The notes under the pieces are model-generated. The model did not search any database, was not told the DNA's origin, and saw nothing but the letters and a program-made list of their open reading frames with translations. DNA of 64,000 nt from [Pseudomonas] carboxydohydrogena (GTDB lineage: Bacteria > Pseudomonadota > Alphaproteobacteria > Rhizobiales > Xanthobacteraceae), in NCBI RefSeq assembly GCF_029030725.1, contig NZ_CP113162.1:742501-806500 (forward strand), written 5' to 3'. Shown one piece after another: positions 18,413-27,423 of this stretch. The position numbers and the translations under genes are program-made. Position 1 is the stretch's first letter. Each line of letters begins with the position of its first letter.

Positions 18413-19021
18413 TCAAGCGGCAACGGCCGTCATCGCGCGAGTTTTAGCCGTGCGCGGCCGCCGCGTCTTGGCTCCGGTCGCCGCGATCATGCCGCGCGCG
18501 CCCATGAGCGCGCCTTCGCGCAATTCAACGGCCAGCAGCCGCTCGCGCTCGAACGGGCCGGGCAGTACCAGTTCGCTGGTCCTGGCGACGGAAAAGCCGA
18601 AGCGCTCGTAATAGGCCGGATCGCCGCGCAGGATCACGGCGTTGTGGCCGCGCGCTTGCGCTGCGGCCAGCGCGTGATTCATCAGCGCCGCGCCGACGCC
18701 GAGCGAGCGGCAGGAGGCGTCCACGGCCAGCGGTCCGAGAACCAGCGCCGGAACGCCTCCCGCGCTGACGTGCCAGAGCCGTACGGTGCCGACCAGCTTG
18801 CCCCGGCGCACGGCGGAGAAGGCGAGGCCTTCCGCGGGCGCGCGCCCGTCGCGCAGGCGCTGACAGGTGCGCGCATGGCGGTCTTCGCCAAAGCAGGCAT
18901 CCAGCAGGTTTTCGCGCGCGGCGACGTCCGGGGCGCGTTCCGCACGGATCGCGAACGGAGCGGCATCGGCGAGGAGGGCAGCGGTGGTTTTGCGAACGGC
19001 AGTCATTGTACGAGCAGTCAT
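18413..19021 (-). CDS. GNAT family N-acetyltransferase (YhbS-like)
   Basis: A 202-residue acetyltransferase. The acetyl-CoA pyrophosphate loop is in LGPLAVDASCRSLGVGAALM (about residues 95-114), and ILRGDPAYYERFGFSVA is the typical YhbS-like end of the fold. A basic 25-residue tail rich in Arg, Lys and Thr follows. The substrate is unknown. It lies between RidA and ornithine decarboxylase on the same strand, so a polyamine substrate is possible but unproven. Confidence 0.82.
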   Translation of the reverse strand: MTARTMTAVRKTTAALLADAAPFAIRAERAPDVAARENLLDACFGEDRHARTCQRLRDGRAPAEGLAFSAVRRGKLVGTVRLWHVSAGGVPALVLGPLAVDASCRSLGVGAALMNHALAAAQARGHNAVILRGDPAYYERFGFSVARTSELVLPGPFERERLLAVELREGALMGARGMIAATGAKTRRPRTAKTRAMTAVAA

Positions 19022-19145
19022 GGCGCGTCAGTCCCCACGCCAATGGACCTGCGGTCCACCGCGTGTTGTCAGCAAATCGGTTGTGACGGGATGGACGCCG
19101 GCGAACCGGCGTCCGGTTATTCAGGCCTCAAAAAAGGCCGCGACC

Positions 19146-20288
19146 TCAGATGTGGTACGTCTTCAGCGGCGGAATGCCGTTGAAAGCCACCGACGAGTAG
19201 GTCGAGGTGTACGCGCCGGTGCCTTCGATCAGCACCTTGTCGCCGATCTCGAGCGTGACCGGCAGCGGATACGGCACCTTCTCGTACATCACGTCGGCCG
19301 AGTCGCAGGTCGGTCCCGCGAGAACGCACGGCGCCATCTCCGCGCCGTCGTGACGGGTGCGGATCTGGTAGCGGATCGACTCGTCCATCGTCTCGGCGAG
19401 GCCGCCGAACTTGCCGATGTCGAGATAGACCCAGCGGTTTTCGTCGTCGTCGCTCTTCTTCGAGATCAGCACGACTTCCGCCTCGATCACGCCGGCGTTG
19501 CCGACCATGCCGCGTCCCGGCTCGATGATGGTTTCCGGAATCTGGTTGCCGAAGTGCTTGCGCAGCGCGCGGAAGATCGACCGGCCGTACTGCACGACCG
19601 GAGGAACGTCCTTCAGGTACTTCGTCGGGAAGCCGCCGCCCATGTTGACCATGGTGAGGCTGATCCCGCGCTCGGCGCAGTCACGGAACACCTGCGAGGC
19701 CATCGCCAGCGCACGGTCCCATGCCTTCACCTTGCGCTGCTGCGAGCCGACATGGAACGAGATGCCCACGGGCTCCAGACGCAGGCGCTTGGCGTGATCG
19801 AGCACGTCCACCGCCATTTCCGGATCGCAGCCGAACTTGCGCGACAGCGGCCACTCGGCGCCGGCGCAATCGTACAGGATGCGGCAGAACACCTTCGCGC
19901 CGGGGGCGGCGCGGGAGATCTTCTCGACTTCGGCGACGCAGTCCACCGCGAACAGGCGGATGCCGAGCGCGTAGGCGCGCGCGATGTCGCGCTCCTTCTT
20001 GATGGTGTTGCCGAAGGAGATGCGGTCCGGGGTCGCACCGGCGGCCAGCGCCATTTCGATCTCGGCCACCGTCGCGGTGTCGAAGCACGAGCCGAGCGAG
20101 GCCAAAAGCGACAGCACTTCCGGCGCGGGATTCGCCTTCACGGCGTAGAACACGCGCGAGTCGGGGAGCGCCTTCGCGAAGGTCTGGTAGTTGTCGCGCA
20201 CGACCTCGAGGTCGACGACGAGACACGGCTCGGTGTCGAGGCCCTCGCTGCGGCGGTTGCGCAGGAATTCCTGGATACGGTCGGTCAT
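19146..20288 (-). CDS. PLP-dependent ornithine decarboxylase, alanine-racemase fold
   Basis: A 380-residue class III decarboxylase making putrescine from ornithine (some relatives also take lysine). The PLP lysine is Lys51 in YAVKANP. GNTIKKE, GGGFPTKY and EPGRGMVG line the cofactor site. Cys328 in GPTCDSADV is the catalytic cysteine from the partner subunit. The start giving MTDRIQEFL has GGGAGAAG ahead of it. It probably feeds homospermidine synthase. The long upstream leader looks like the speF-type leader RNA of alphaproteobacterial decarboxylases. Confidence 0.93.
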   Translation of the reverse strand: MTDRIQEFLRNRRSEGLDTEPCLVVDLEVVRDNYQTFAKALPDSRVFYAVKANPAPEVLSLLASLGSCFDTATVAEIEMALAAGATPDRISFGNTIKKERDIARAYALGIRLFAVDCVAEVEKISRAAPGAKVFCRILYDCAGAEWPLSRKFGCDPEMAVDVLDHAKRLRLEPVGISFHVGSQQRKVKAWDRALAMASQVFRDCAERGISLTMVNMGGGFPTKYLKDVPPVVQYGRSIFRALRKHFGNQIPETIIEPGRGMVGNAGVIEAEVVLISKKSDDDENRWVYLDIGKFGGLAETMDESIRYQIRTRHDGAEMAPCVLAGPTCDSADVMYEKVPYPLPVTLEIGDKVLIEGTGAYTSTYSSVAFNGIPPLKTYHI

Positions 20289-20519
20289 AGCACTTCTCCC
20301 AAACGGCCCCGCCAAACGATCTGGCGTCGAGTCGTCCAAAAAATTGCGTCTGAGCCGAGGACCTCAGCCATGTCGCACGATGGAGACGCGACGATGGCCG
20401 ATCCTCAGATCGGACTGTGCTGCCGTGGATTGGTTGGGAATGCTCCCGCCCGCACACCTGGCAATGAAGGACAAGCCTCTTCGGTATTCGCGCTGGCTGG
20501 TGGAAAGCCAACAGAGACC

Positions 20520-20571
20520 AAAAAAGCCCGCTCCGTCGTTGCTTTAAGTCGCGTCCCCCGTTGAGAGCGGG
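20520..20571 (-). terminator. Attenuator hairpin in the decarboxylase leader
   Basis: On the minus strand CCCGCTC (20571-20565) pairs with GAGCGGG (20533-20527), followed by C and six T. Competing pairing: CCCCG (20572-20568) with CGGGG (20560-20556), which would occupy the 5' arm and prevent termination. Confidence 0.65.
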
Positions 20572-20693
20572 GTGCGCCGGTTCGCCTCCGGCTGCCAGTC
20601 ACGGTTGCAAGAGAAGAAGTCACCTTCAACGGCATCCCTTGAGAGAGATGCTGGCCTTCCAGCCTCGCGGCTAAACGACCCTCGGTTCTTCAT
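20544..20693 (-). CDS. Candidate leader peptide (uORF) in the decarboxylase leader
   Basis: A 49-codon frame from ATG at 20693 (AAGGG directly before it) to TAA at 20546-20544. It runs through the conserved leader segment, encoding EGDFFSCNRDWQPEANRR, and then through the 5' arm of the terminator, stopping between the two arms. That geometry is what a ribosome-controlled attenuator needs. Translation is unproven and the ribosome site is close to the ATG, so it may only be RNA structure. Confidence 0.35.
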   Translation of the reverse strand: MKNRGSFSREAGRPASLSRDAVEGDFFSCNRDWQPEANRRTPLSTGDAT

Positions 20694-20949
20694 CCCTTGG
20701 CGGCTGTCCGGCCTCTTGTCCGGATACCCACCGACTGACACACGACCACAGGCACGTGCGAAATTGGGCAGGCGTGAAATATGAGTTTTGACTCTGGGGT
20801 GCAAGGACTTTTTGCGCGGTGCGACAGATTTTTACAGGATGCATGCGCGATGTTGCCGTGAAGCCGCAAAATCGCCGCCGAACATGAACGGCTGTTAAAA
20901 CTGCTTAACGAAATCACACTCTCGCCGCAGTTCGAATCGCCTCGGCGTC

Positions 20950-21210
20950 TCAGGCGCGCCGTGTGAACGGCTCGACCTGCCGCGCGCCACGGACGAAGCC
21001 GATCATGATCGCCACGCCGATGGCGAACAGGATGACCTGGAGGATGTGCGCGCCTGTCTCCTCGAGCCCGAACAGGATCGCCAGCGCCCAGCCGCCCGCG
21101 AAAGCCGCGCCGAACACCTCCGCCCCGATCAGGATCGCGGCGCTGATGACGGTGATGACGCTCGGCCACGCGATGGTCCTGGCTCCGGTCTCGGTCTTTT
21201 CGGCGCTCAT
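20950..21210 (-). CDS. Small two-helix membrane protein, unknown
   Basis: An 86-residue protein starting MSAEKTE, with two to three hydrophobic helices (about 17-36, 38-55 and 58-75) and a basic end. GAGA stands upstream of the ATG. I know no named family. It is placed between the decarboxylase leader and a divergent peptidase gene, with no clear link to either. Confidence 0.65.
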   Translation of the reverse strand: MSAEKTETGARTIAWPSVITVISAAILIGAEVFGAAFAGGWALAILFGLEETGAHILQVILFAIGVAIMIGFVRGARQVEPFTRRA

Positions 21211-21338
21211 GCAGGTCTCTTTCCGTTTGCGGCCGCAATGTCTGCGAAATCGGCGCCGCAATCAAGCGTTCAGGACCTAAAAAAGGCCCCGTGCGGTGCT
21301 ATATGTTCCAGGCAGAAATCGCTGAAAACAGGGCTCCC

Positions 21339-23441
21339 ATGACAAAATCGTCCGCTTCGCCGTCCGCCGCCACCCAAACCCCGAGCGGCGGCGGCAATCC
21401 GTTGCTCGAGGCCTGGCAGACGCCGTTCGAAACCCCGCCCTTTGCGCGAATCCTGCCGGATCACTTCCCGCCTGCCTATGCTGCGGCCTTCGCGGAGCAC
21501 GATGCCGAGATCGCCGCCATCAAGGCGGATGCGGCCGAGCCGACTTTCGAGAACACCGTGGCGGCGCTTGAGCGTTCCGGCCGCCTGCTGACCCGTGTCG
21601 GCGCCGTGTTCGGCGATCTGGTCGGAGCCAACTCGTCGCCGGAATTGCTCGGGATCGAGAGCGAGATCGCGCTGGAGGAGGCGCGGCACTGGAATCCGAT
21701 CATGATGGACGCCCGGATCTACACGCGATTGGCGAAGCTGCGCGAGAATGCCGCAACGCTGAAACTGACGCCGGAGCAGGCGCGGCTGCTGGAGCGGACC
21801 TATCTCGACTTCCACCGCGCGGGCGCGGGCCTGGGCGAGGCCGCCAAGGCCCGCATGGCCGTCATCAACGAGCAGTTGGCCCATCTCGCCACCACCTTCA
21901 GCCATAATCTGCTGGGCGACGAGCAGGACTGGTTCCTCGAACTTGGACCCAACGATCTCGACGGCCTGTCGGAGAGTTTCATCGCGGCGGCGCGGGCCGC
22001 AGCCGATGAGCGCGGCATGCCGGGCAAGGCGGTGGTGACGCTGTCGCGCTCCTCGGTCGAGCCGTTCCTGCAATCCTCCACCCGGCGCGACCTGCGCGAG
22101 AAGGTCCATAAGGCTTTCACCGCGCGCGGCGACAACGCCAACGACCACGACAACAACGCCACCATCCTCGAAATCCTGAAACTGCGCGAGGAGGCAGCCA
22201 AACTGCTCGGCGCGCCGAGCTTCGCCGCCTACAGCCTCGAGGATTCGATGGCGAAGACGCCGCAGAACGTCCGCGACCTGCTGGAGCGGGTGTGGAAGCC
22301 CGCCCGCGCGCAGGCGCTTCGGGATCGCGATGCGTTGCAGGCCCTGATCGCGGAGGAGGGCGGCAACTTCAAGCTGGCCGCGTGGGACTGGCGCTATTAT
22401 GCCGAGAAGCTGCGCCAGCGCCGCGCCAATTTCGACGACGCGGCGATCAAGTCCTATCTCGCGCTCGACAACATGATCGACGCCGCCTTCGACGTCGCCC
22501 ATCGCCTGTTCGGTCTCACCTTCAATGAGCGCAAGGACGTGCCGGTGTGGCACCCCGACGTGCGCGTCTGGGAGGTGAAGGATGCGCAGGGCCGCCACAA
22601 GGCGCTGTTCTATGGCGACTACTTCGCGCGGCCCTCGAAACGGTCCGGCGCGTGGATGACCTCGCTGCGCGATCAGGAACGGCTGGACGGCGAGGTCTAT
22701 CCGGTGATCCTCAACATCATGAACTTCTCGCGTGGCGCTGAGAACCAGCCGTGCCTGCTGTCGCCGGACGACGCGCGCACGCTGTTCCACGAATTCGGGC
22801 ACGCGCTGCACGGCATGCTCTCGAACGTGACCTATCCGTCGCTGTCGGGCACCAGCGTGTTCACCGATTTCGTCGAACTGCCGTCACAGCTTTACGAGCA
22901 CTGGCAGGAGCAGCCGCAGGTGCTGCAAAAGTTCGCCCGCCACTATCAGACCAGCGAGCCGCTCCCGGAGGATTTGCTGAAGCGCTTCCTCGCCGCGCGG
23001 AAGTTCAATCAGGGGTTCGCCACGGTGGAGTTCGTCTCCTCGGCGCTCCTCGACCTCGAATTCCACACCCAGCCTGCTTCCTCGATCGCCGACGTCCATG
23101 CGTTCGAGAAGCGCGAGCTGGAAAAAATCGGGATGCCCGCCGAGATCGCGATGCGTCACCGCCCGCAGCAGTTCGGACACATCTTCTCCGGCGATCATTA
23201 CGCGGCGGGCTATTACAGCTACATGTGGTCCGAGGTGATGGACGCCGATGCGTTCGGTGCGTTCGAGGAAGCGGGCGACATCTTCGATCCGAAGGTCGCC
23301 AAGCGGTTGCATGACGATATCTATTCGTCGGGGGGCTCGCGCGATCCCGAAGAAGCCTACATCGCCTTCCGTGGCCGCAAGCCTGAGCCGGAGGCGCTGC
23401 TGCGCGGGCGCGGGCTGCTGGACGAGCCCGAGGCGGCGTAA
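21339..23441 (+). CDS. dcp: M3 family metallopeptidase, Dcp type
   Basis: A 700-residue zinc oligopeptidase with the HEFGH motif at residues 484-488 and the second-ligand Glu region VELPSQLYEHW some 25 residues on. The segments NQPCLLSPDDARTLFHEFGH and FNQGFATVEFVSSALLDLE match peptidyl-dipeptidase Dcp more than oligopeptidase A. It trims short peptides, two residues at a time from the C-terminus if truly Dcp. The start giving MTKSSASP is chosen because upstream in-frame codons lack homology. The next gene follows by two bases. Confidence 0.92.
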   Translation: MTKSSASPSAATQTPSGGGNPLLEAWQTPFETPPFARILPDHFPPAYAAAFAEHDAEIAAIKADAAEPTFENTVAALERSGRLLTRVGAVFGDLVGANSSPELLGIESEIALEEARHWNPIMMDARIYTRLAKLRENAATLKLTPEQARLLERTYLDFHRAGAGLGEAAKARMAVINEQLAHLATTFSHNLLGDEQDWFLELGPNDLDGLSESFIAAARAAADERGMPGKAVVTLSRSSVEPFLQSSTRRDLREKVHKAFTARGDNANDHDNNATILEILKLREEAAKLLGAPSFAAYSLEDSMAKTPQNVRDLLERVWKPARAQALRDRDALQALIAEEGGNFKLAAWDWRYYAEKLRQRRANFDDAAIKSYLALDNMIDAAFDVAHRLFGLTFNERKDVPVWHPDVRVWEVKDAQGRHKALFYGDYFARPSKRSGAWMTSLRDQERLDGEVYPVILNIMNFSRGAENQPCLLSPDDARTLFHEFGHALHGMLSNVTYPSLSGTSVFTDFVELPSQLYEHWQEQPQVLQKFARHYQTSEPLPEDLLKRFLAARKFNQGFATVEFVSSALLDLEFHTQPASSIADVHAFEKRELEKIGMPAEIAMRHRPQQFGHIFSGDHYAAGYYSYMWSEVMDADAFGAFEEAGDIFDPKVAKRLHDDIYSSGGSRDPEEAYIAFRGRKPEPEALLRGRGLLDEPEAA

Positions 23442-23443
23442 CG

Positions 23444-24115
23444 ATGGCGCGCAGATCTGTCCCGATATCGATGCGCGGATTTTTAAGGCTGCTTTCGGTT
23501 GCGGTCGCTGCCCTGTTCGGGGCGTCGGCCGCGCAGGCCCATCCCCATGTCTGGATTACGGCCACGAGCCAGCTTGTGTTCGCGCCGGACGGCACCGTCA
23601 CCGGCGTGCGTCATGCATGGACATTCGACGAGATGTTCGCAGCCTATGCGGTGCAGGGCCTACCGCAGCAGACCAAGGGCGTGTACACCCGCGAGGAGTT
23701 GTCGGCGCTGGCGCAGACAAATATCGAGTCCCTGAAGGAATATGCCTACTTTACTTTCGCCAGGGAAGGCGAGGTCGGCGGTCAGAAGAAGCAGAAATTC
23801 GGCGAGCCGGTCGATTATTATCTCGACTATAAAGACGGCAGCCTGACGCTGCACTTCACCCTGCCGTTCCGCGCGCCCTTCAAGGTGACGAAGCTCGCGC
23901 TCGAGGTGTTCGACCCGAGCTATTTCATTGATTTCCAGATGGCGAAGGACAATCCGGTGCAACTCGCCGGTGCGCCGGCGGGGTGCAGGATGAATCTGGT
24001 GCGTCCTGCGGACTCCGCCCCGCAGCAGACGCTGAGCGAGGCGGATTTCATGTCCGGCCAGAATGCGAATTACGGCGCGATGTTCGCCAACAAGATCACG
24101 GTGGAATGCCCATGA
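23444..24115 (+). CDS. DUF1007 family periplasmic protein
   Basis: A 223-residue secreted protein with a signal peptide ending ASAAQA and a mature N-terminus HPHVWI, which places two His at the very start, a possible Ni/Cu amino-terminal site. Such proteins are regularly encoded with NicO/RcnA transporters, as here: the stop overlaps the transporter's ATG. I infer a periplasmic metal-binding partner for nickel or cobalt transport. Confidence 0.87.
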   Translation: MARRSVPISMRGFLRLLSVAVAALFGASAAQAHPHVWITATSQLVFAPDGTVTGVRHAWTFDEMFAAYAVQGLPQQTKGVYTREELSALAQTNIESLKEYAYFTFAREGEVGGQKKQKFGEPVDYYLDYKDGSLTLHFTLPFRAPFKVTKLALEVFDPSYFIDFQMAKDNPVQLAGAPAGCRMNLVRPADSAPQQTLSEADFMSGQNANYGAMFANKITVECP

Positions 24116-25248
24116 TGCGCAAGCATGCCGCGCGCCTCCTCGCCGTCAGTGTCGTGGGGGTTGCCGCTGTCGCTTTCATCGTTGCAATCATTGATCCGGC
24201 TTTCGCGCAAAATCCTTTCGGCGCACCCAAAGCCGCCGTGCCGGATTCGCAGGTCGGCGGCATCATCGGCTGGCTGCTTGTCAAGCAGTCGGAGTTCTAT
24301 CGGCAGATATCGGCGGCGATCCGCACGGCCAAGACCGACGGTTCGGCGGTGTGGACGTTGCTCGGGCTTTCGTTCGCTTACGGCATCTTTCACGCGGCCG
24401 GGCCGGGGCACGGCAAGGCGGTGATTTCCTCCTACATTGTGGCCAATGAAGAGACCGCGCGGCGCGGCATCGCGCTCTCGTTCGCGTCCGCGCTGATGCA
24501 GGCGCTGGTGGCGATTGCGATCGTCGGCGTCGGCGCGGCGATCCTCAACGTCACGGCGGGCCAGATGTGCCGTACCGAGAGGGTCGTCGAGGTTGCGAGT
24601 TACGGGCTGATCGCGGCGTTTGGCGCGCGGCTGGCGTGGAGCAAGGGCGGCGGCTTTCTGCGCGCGTTGCGGGACTGGTATCGCCCCGCGCCCGCGCTGA
24701 CGCCGGCCTTTGCCGAAAGCGATGCGCCGGTCGTGCACCATCATGTCCATAATGAGAATGAGCATGCCCATCATCATAAGCATGACGGTAGGTGCTGCGG
24801 CCATGATCACGGGCACGCCCATGCGCCTGCTGCGATCGCTGGCGCGCATGTGCACGACGAACATTGCGGCTGCTCGCACGGGCCTGACCCGGCGGCGCTC
24901 GCGGGGCCGGGTGGCTGGGCGCGGGGCATCGGCGCGGTGCTGACGGTCGGCATTCGGCCGTGCTCGGGCGCGATCCTTGTGATGGTGTTTGCGCTGGCGC
25001 AGGGGCTGTTCTGGGCAGGCGTCGCCGCGACGTTCTTGATGGGACTTGGAACCGCGATCACGGTCGCGACGATCGCGACCCTCGTCGTGTCGGCCAAGGG
25101 CGCCGCGAGTCGCCTTGTGTCGGCTTCGGAGGGCGGCGGGGCGCTGGCGTTGCGCGGCATCGAGTTCGGCGCGGCCGCGCTCGTCATGCTATTCGGTCTG
25201 GGTCTTCTGCTCGGCTATGTTGCCGCCGAGCGTGTGACGTGCTTTTGA
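24112..25248 (+). CDS. NicO/RcnA family nickel-cobalt transporter
   Basis: A 378-residue inner-membrane protein. It shows the NicO signatures FAYGIFHAAGPGHGKAVISSY (H-x3-G-x-GH-x2-V) and LTVGIRPCSGAILVMVFAL. Between the two halves a loop at about residues 208-261 carries many His plus several Cys (RCCGHDHGH, HCGCSHG), a likely metal sensor or funnel. Members export or import Ni/Co. Pairing with DUF1007 does not settle the direction. Coupled to the previous gene by an ATGA overlap. Confidence 0.9.
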   Translation: MMRKHAARLLAVSVVGVAAVAFIVAIIDPAFAQNPFGAPKAAVPDSQVGGIIGWLLVKQSEFYRQISAAIRTAKTDGSAVWTLLGLSFAYGIFHAAGPGHGKAVISSYIVANEETARRGIALSFASALMQALVAIAIVGVGAAILNVTAGQMCRTERVVEVASYGLIAAFGARLAWSKGGGFLRALRDWYRPAPALTPAFAESDAPVVHHHVHNENEHAHHHKHDGRCCGHDHGHAHAPAAIAGAHVHDEHCGCSHGPDPAALAGPGGWARGIGAVLTVGIRPCSGAILVMVFALAQGLFWAGVAATFLMGLGTAITVATIATLVVSAKGAASRLVSASEGGGALALRGIEFGAAALVMLFGLGLLLGYVAAERVTCF

Positions 25249-25273
25249 TGGCCCGTCCTTTCTGGAAAGTCTG

Positions 25274-26296
25274 ATGTCGAGTCTCGAATCCGCTTCGCCC
25301 CAAATTGCTCCCGGTCGCGTCGGCGTGCTGCTGGTCAATCTCGGCACGCCCGATACCGCCGATGCGCGGGGCCTTCGGGTGTACCTGAAGGAATTCCTGT
25401 CCGATCCGCGCGTGATCGAGGATCAGGGCCTGTTCTGGAAGCTGGTGCTCAACGGCGTCATCCTGCGCGTGCGTCCAGCGCGGAAGGCGAAGGACTACCT
25501 CAAGATATGGAACAACGAGCTGAATGAGTCCCCGCTCAAGACCATCACCCGAGGGCAGTCCGACAAGCTCGCCGCCGCGATCGCGGACCACGATCATGTC
25601 GAGGTCGACTGGGCGATGCGTTACGGCAATCCGTCGATCCAGTCCGGCTTCGATGCGCTGATGGCCAAGGGCTGCGACCGCATTCTGGTGGTGCCGCTGT
25701 ATCCGCAATATGCCGCCGCGACCACCGCGACGGTGTTCGACAAGGTGGCCGAGGTGCTGCTGGCGATGCGCGTGCAGCCGACCGTGCGATTCGTGCCGCC
25801 TTATTATGAGGAGCCCGCCTATATCGAGGCGCTGGCGAATTCGATCGAGGCGCAGCTTGCGACGCTGCCGTTCAAGCCGGAGGTGATCGTCGCCTCGTTC
25901 CACGGCATGCCGCAGAAATATGTCGACAAGGGCGATCCCTACCAGACGCAATGCGTCGCCACGGTCGCGGCGCTGCGCAGGCGCCTCAACCTCGACGACA
26001 AGGAACTGATCCTGACCTTCCAGTCGCGCTTCGGTTACGATCCGTGGTTACAGCCCTATACCGACAAGACCATGGAGCGTCTGGCGGCCGAAGGGGTCAA
26101 ACGGATCGCCGTTATCACGCCCGGCTTCTCGGCCGATTGCCTGGAAACGCTGGAGGAAATCGCGCAGGAGAACGCGGAAATCTTCCGCCATGCCGGCGGC
26201 GAGCAGTTTTCCTTCATCCCGTGCCTGAACGACAGCGACGGCGGCATGGATGTGATCCGGCAACTGGTGCTGCGCGAATTGCAGGGCTGGATCTAG
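25274..26296 (+). CDS. hemH: Ferrochelatase
   Basis: A 340-residue enzyme inserting ferrous iron into protoporphyrin IX, the last step of heme synthesis. VLLVNLGTPD opens the fold, VPLYPQYAAATTATV and SFHGMPQKYVDKGDPY include the catalytic His near 210, and TPGFSADCLETLEEI is the conserved C-terminal motif. Length fits the family. It follows the NicO gene by 25 bases, so may share its transcript. Confidence 0.96.
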   Translation: MSSLESASPQIAPGRVGVLLVNLGTPDTADARGLRVYLKEFLSDPRVIEDQGLFWKLVLNGVILRVRPARKAKDYLKIWNNELNESPLKTITRGQSDKLAAAIADHDHVEVDWAMRYGNPSIQSGFDALMAKGCDRILVVPLYPQYAAATTATVFDKVAEVLLAMRVQPTVRFVPPYYEEPAYIEALANSIEAQLATLPFKPEVIVASFHGMPQKYVDKGDPYQTQCVATVAALRRRLNLDDKELILTFQSRFGYDPWLQPYTDKTMERLAAEGVKRIAVITPGFSADCLETLEEIAQENAEIFRHAGGEQFSFIPCLNDSDGGMDVIRQLVLRELQGWI

Positions 26297-26423
26297 TCTC
26301 CCTCTATTCTTGCCGGACGGATCGAACCGGACACCCTGCCGCAAAGACAATGTGATAGGCTGCGTGCGATGATATTCCCGCGCCGCTCATGGGATGTGTC
26401 ACATGTTTGGTTTTGGAGGGACG

Positions 26424-27413
26424 ATGTCCGGATTCGATATTTTCGCCATTGCGCTGTTGCTGCTCGTGGTGATCACGCTGTTCGCGGGCGTGAAGACCGT
26501 CAATCAGGGATATGACTGGACCGTGGAGCGGTTCGGCAAGTACACCCGCACGCTCGAGCCCGGCCTCAACATCATCGTTCCGTATTTCGACCGGATCGGC
26601 CGCAGGGTGAACATGATGGAGCAGGTGATCGACATTCCCGAGCAGGAGGTCATCACCAAGGACAACGCCACGGTCACGGTGGACGGCGTCGCGTTCTTTC
26701 AGGTGTTCGATGCCGCCAAGGCGAGCTACGAGGTCGCCAACCTCAATCAGGCGATTGTCACGCTGACCATGACCAACATCCGCTCGGTGATGGGCGCGAT
26801 GGATCTCGATCAGGTGCTGTCGCATCGCGACGAGATCAACGAGCGGTTGTTGCGCGTGGTCGATGCGGCGGTGTCGCCGTGGGGCCTCAAGGTCAACCGC
26901 ATCGAGATCAAGGACATTGTTCCGCCCGCCGATCTCGTCGAGGCGATGGGCCGCCAGATGAAGGCTGAGCGCGTCAAGCGCGCCGAGATTTTGCAGGCCG
27001 AAGGCCAGCGGCAGTCCGAGATCCTTCGTGCCGAAGGCGCCAAGCAGGCGCAGATCCTGCAAGCCGAGGGTCGCCGCGAGGCGGCGTTCCGCGACGCGGA
27101 AGGGCGCGAGCGCGCGGCGGAAGCCGAAGCCAAGGCGACGCAGATGGTCAGCGACGCCATCGCCAAGGGCGACGTCGCCTCGCTGAATTATTTTATCGCC
27201 GATAAATACATCAAGGCATTTGGTCAGTTCGCGGAATCCTCCAACCAGAAGGTGATCATGCTGCCGATGGAGGCGACCAGCCTGTTGAGTTCGCTCGCGG
27301 GCATCGGCGAGATCGCCAAGGCGACGTTCGGCGAAAGCGCGGCGTCCGCGGCGGCGAAGCGATCAAGCGTGCCGAACACCGGCACGACACCGCCCGCCAA
27401 GCCGTTCGGCTGA
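26424..27413 (+). CDS. SPFH domain/stomatin-like protein (QmcA-like)
   Basis: A 329-residue membrane-anchored SPFH protein: one N-terminal helix (IFAIALLLLVVITLFA), the band-7 domain with GYDWTVERFGKYTRTLEPGL, then a long coiled coil made of repeating LQAEGQRQSEILRAEG-type heptads (about 195-250). ATG 26424 follows GGAGGG, so I reject the earlier ATG. It pairs with the NfeD gene 10 bases downstream; SPFH-NfeD pairs organise membrane microdomains and FtsH-type proteolysis in bacteria. Confidence 0.92.
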   Translation: MSGFDIFAIALLLLVVITLFAGVKTVNQGYDWTVERFGKYTRTLEPGLNIIVPYFDRIGRRVNMMEQVIDIPEQEVITKDNATVTVDGVAFFQVFDAAKASYEVANLNQAIVTLTMTNIRSVMGAMDLDQVLSHRDEINERLLRVVDAAVSPWGLKVNRIEIKDIVPPADLVEAMGRQMKAERVKRAEILQAEGQRQSEILRAEGAKQAQILQAEGRREAAFRDAEGRERAAEAEAKATQMVSDAIAKGDVASLNYFIADKYIKAFGQFAESSNQKVIMLPMEATSLLSSLAGIGEIAKATFGESAASAAAKRSSVPNTGTTPPAKPFG

Positions 27414-27423
27414 GGAATTCACG

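Larger units (their letters stand above)
20520..20770 (-). promoter_or_regulatory. Ornithine decarboxylase leader RNA (speF-leader candidate)
   Basis: Reading the minus strand towards the decarboxylase, the segment from about 20640 to 20572 contains a stretch (GGATGCCGTTGAAGG, then GACTTCTTCTCTTGCAAC, then GCCGGAGGCGAACCG) that I recognise from memory as like the conserved part of the speF leader family. It is followed by an intrinsic terminator whose 5' arm can alternatively pair in a smaller hairpin. A possible promoter is TTGCAC at 20804-20799 with TATTTC at 20781-20776. The decarboxylase ATG lies some 230 bases further on. Attenuation in response to polyamine or ornithine is the likely purpose; the family match needs an Rfam scan. 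Confidence 0.7.

Noticed and set aside
18867-20564. 565-codon plus-strand open frame opposite the decarboxylase
   Set aside because: Shadow frame; the minus strand carries PLP motifs and a proper start.
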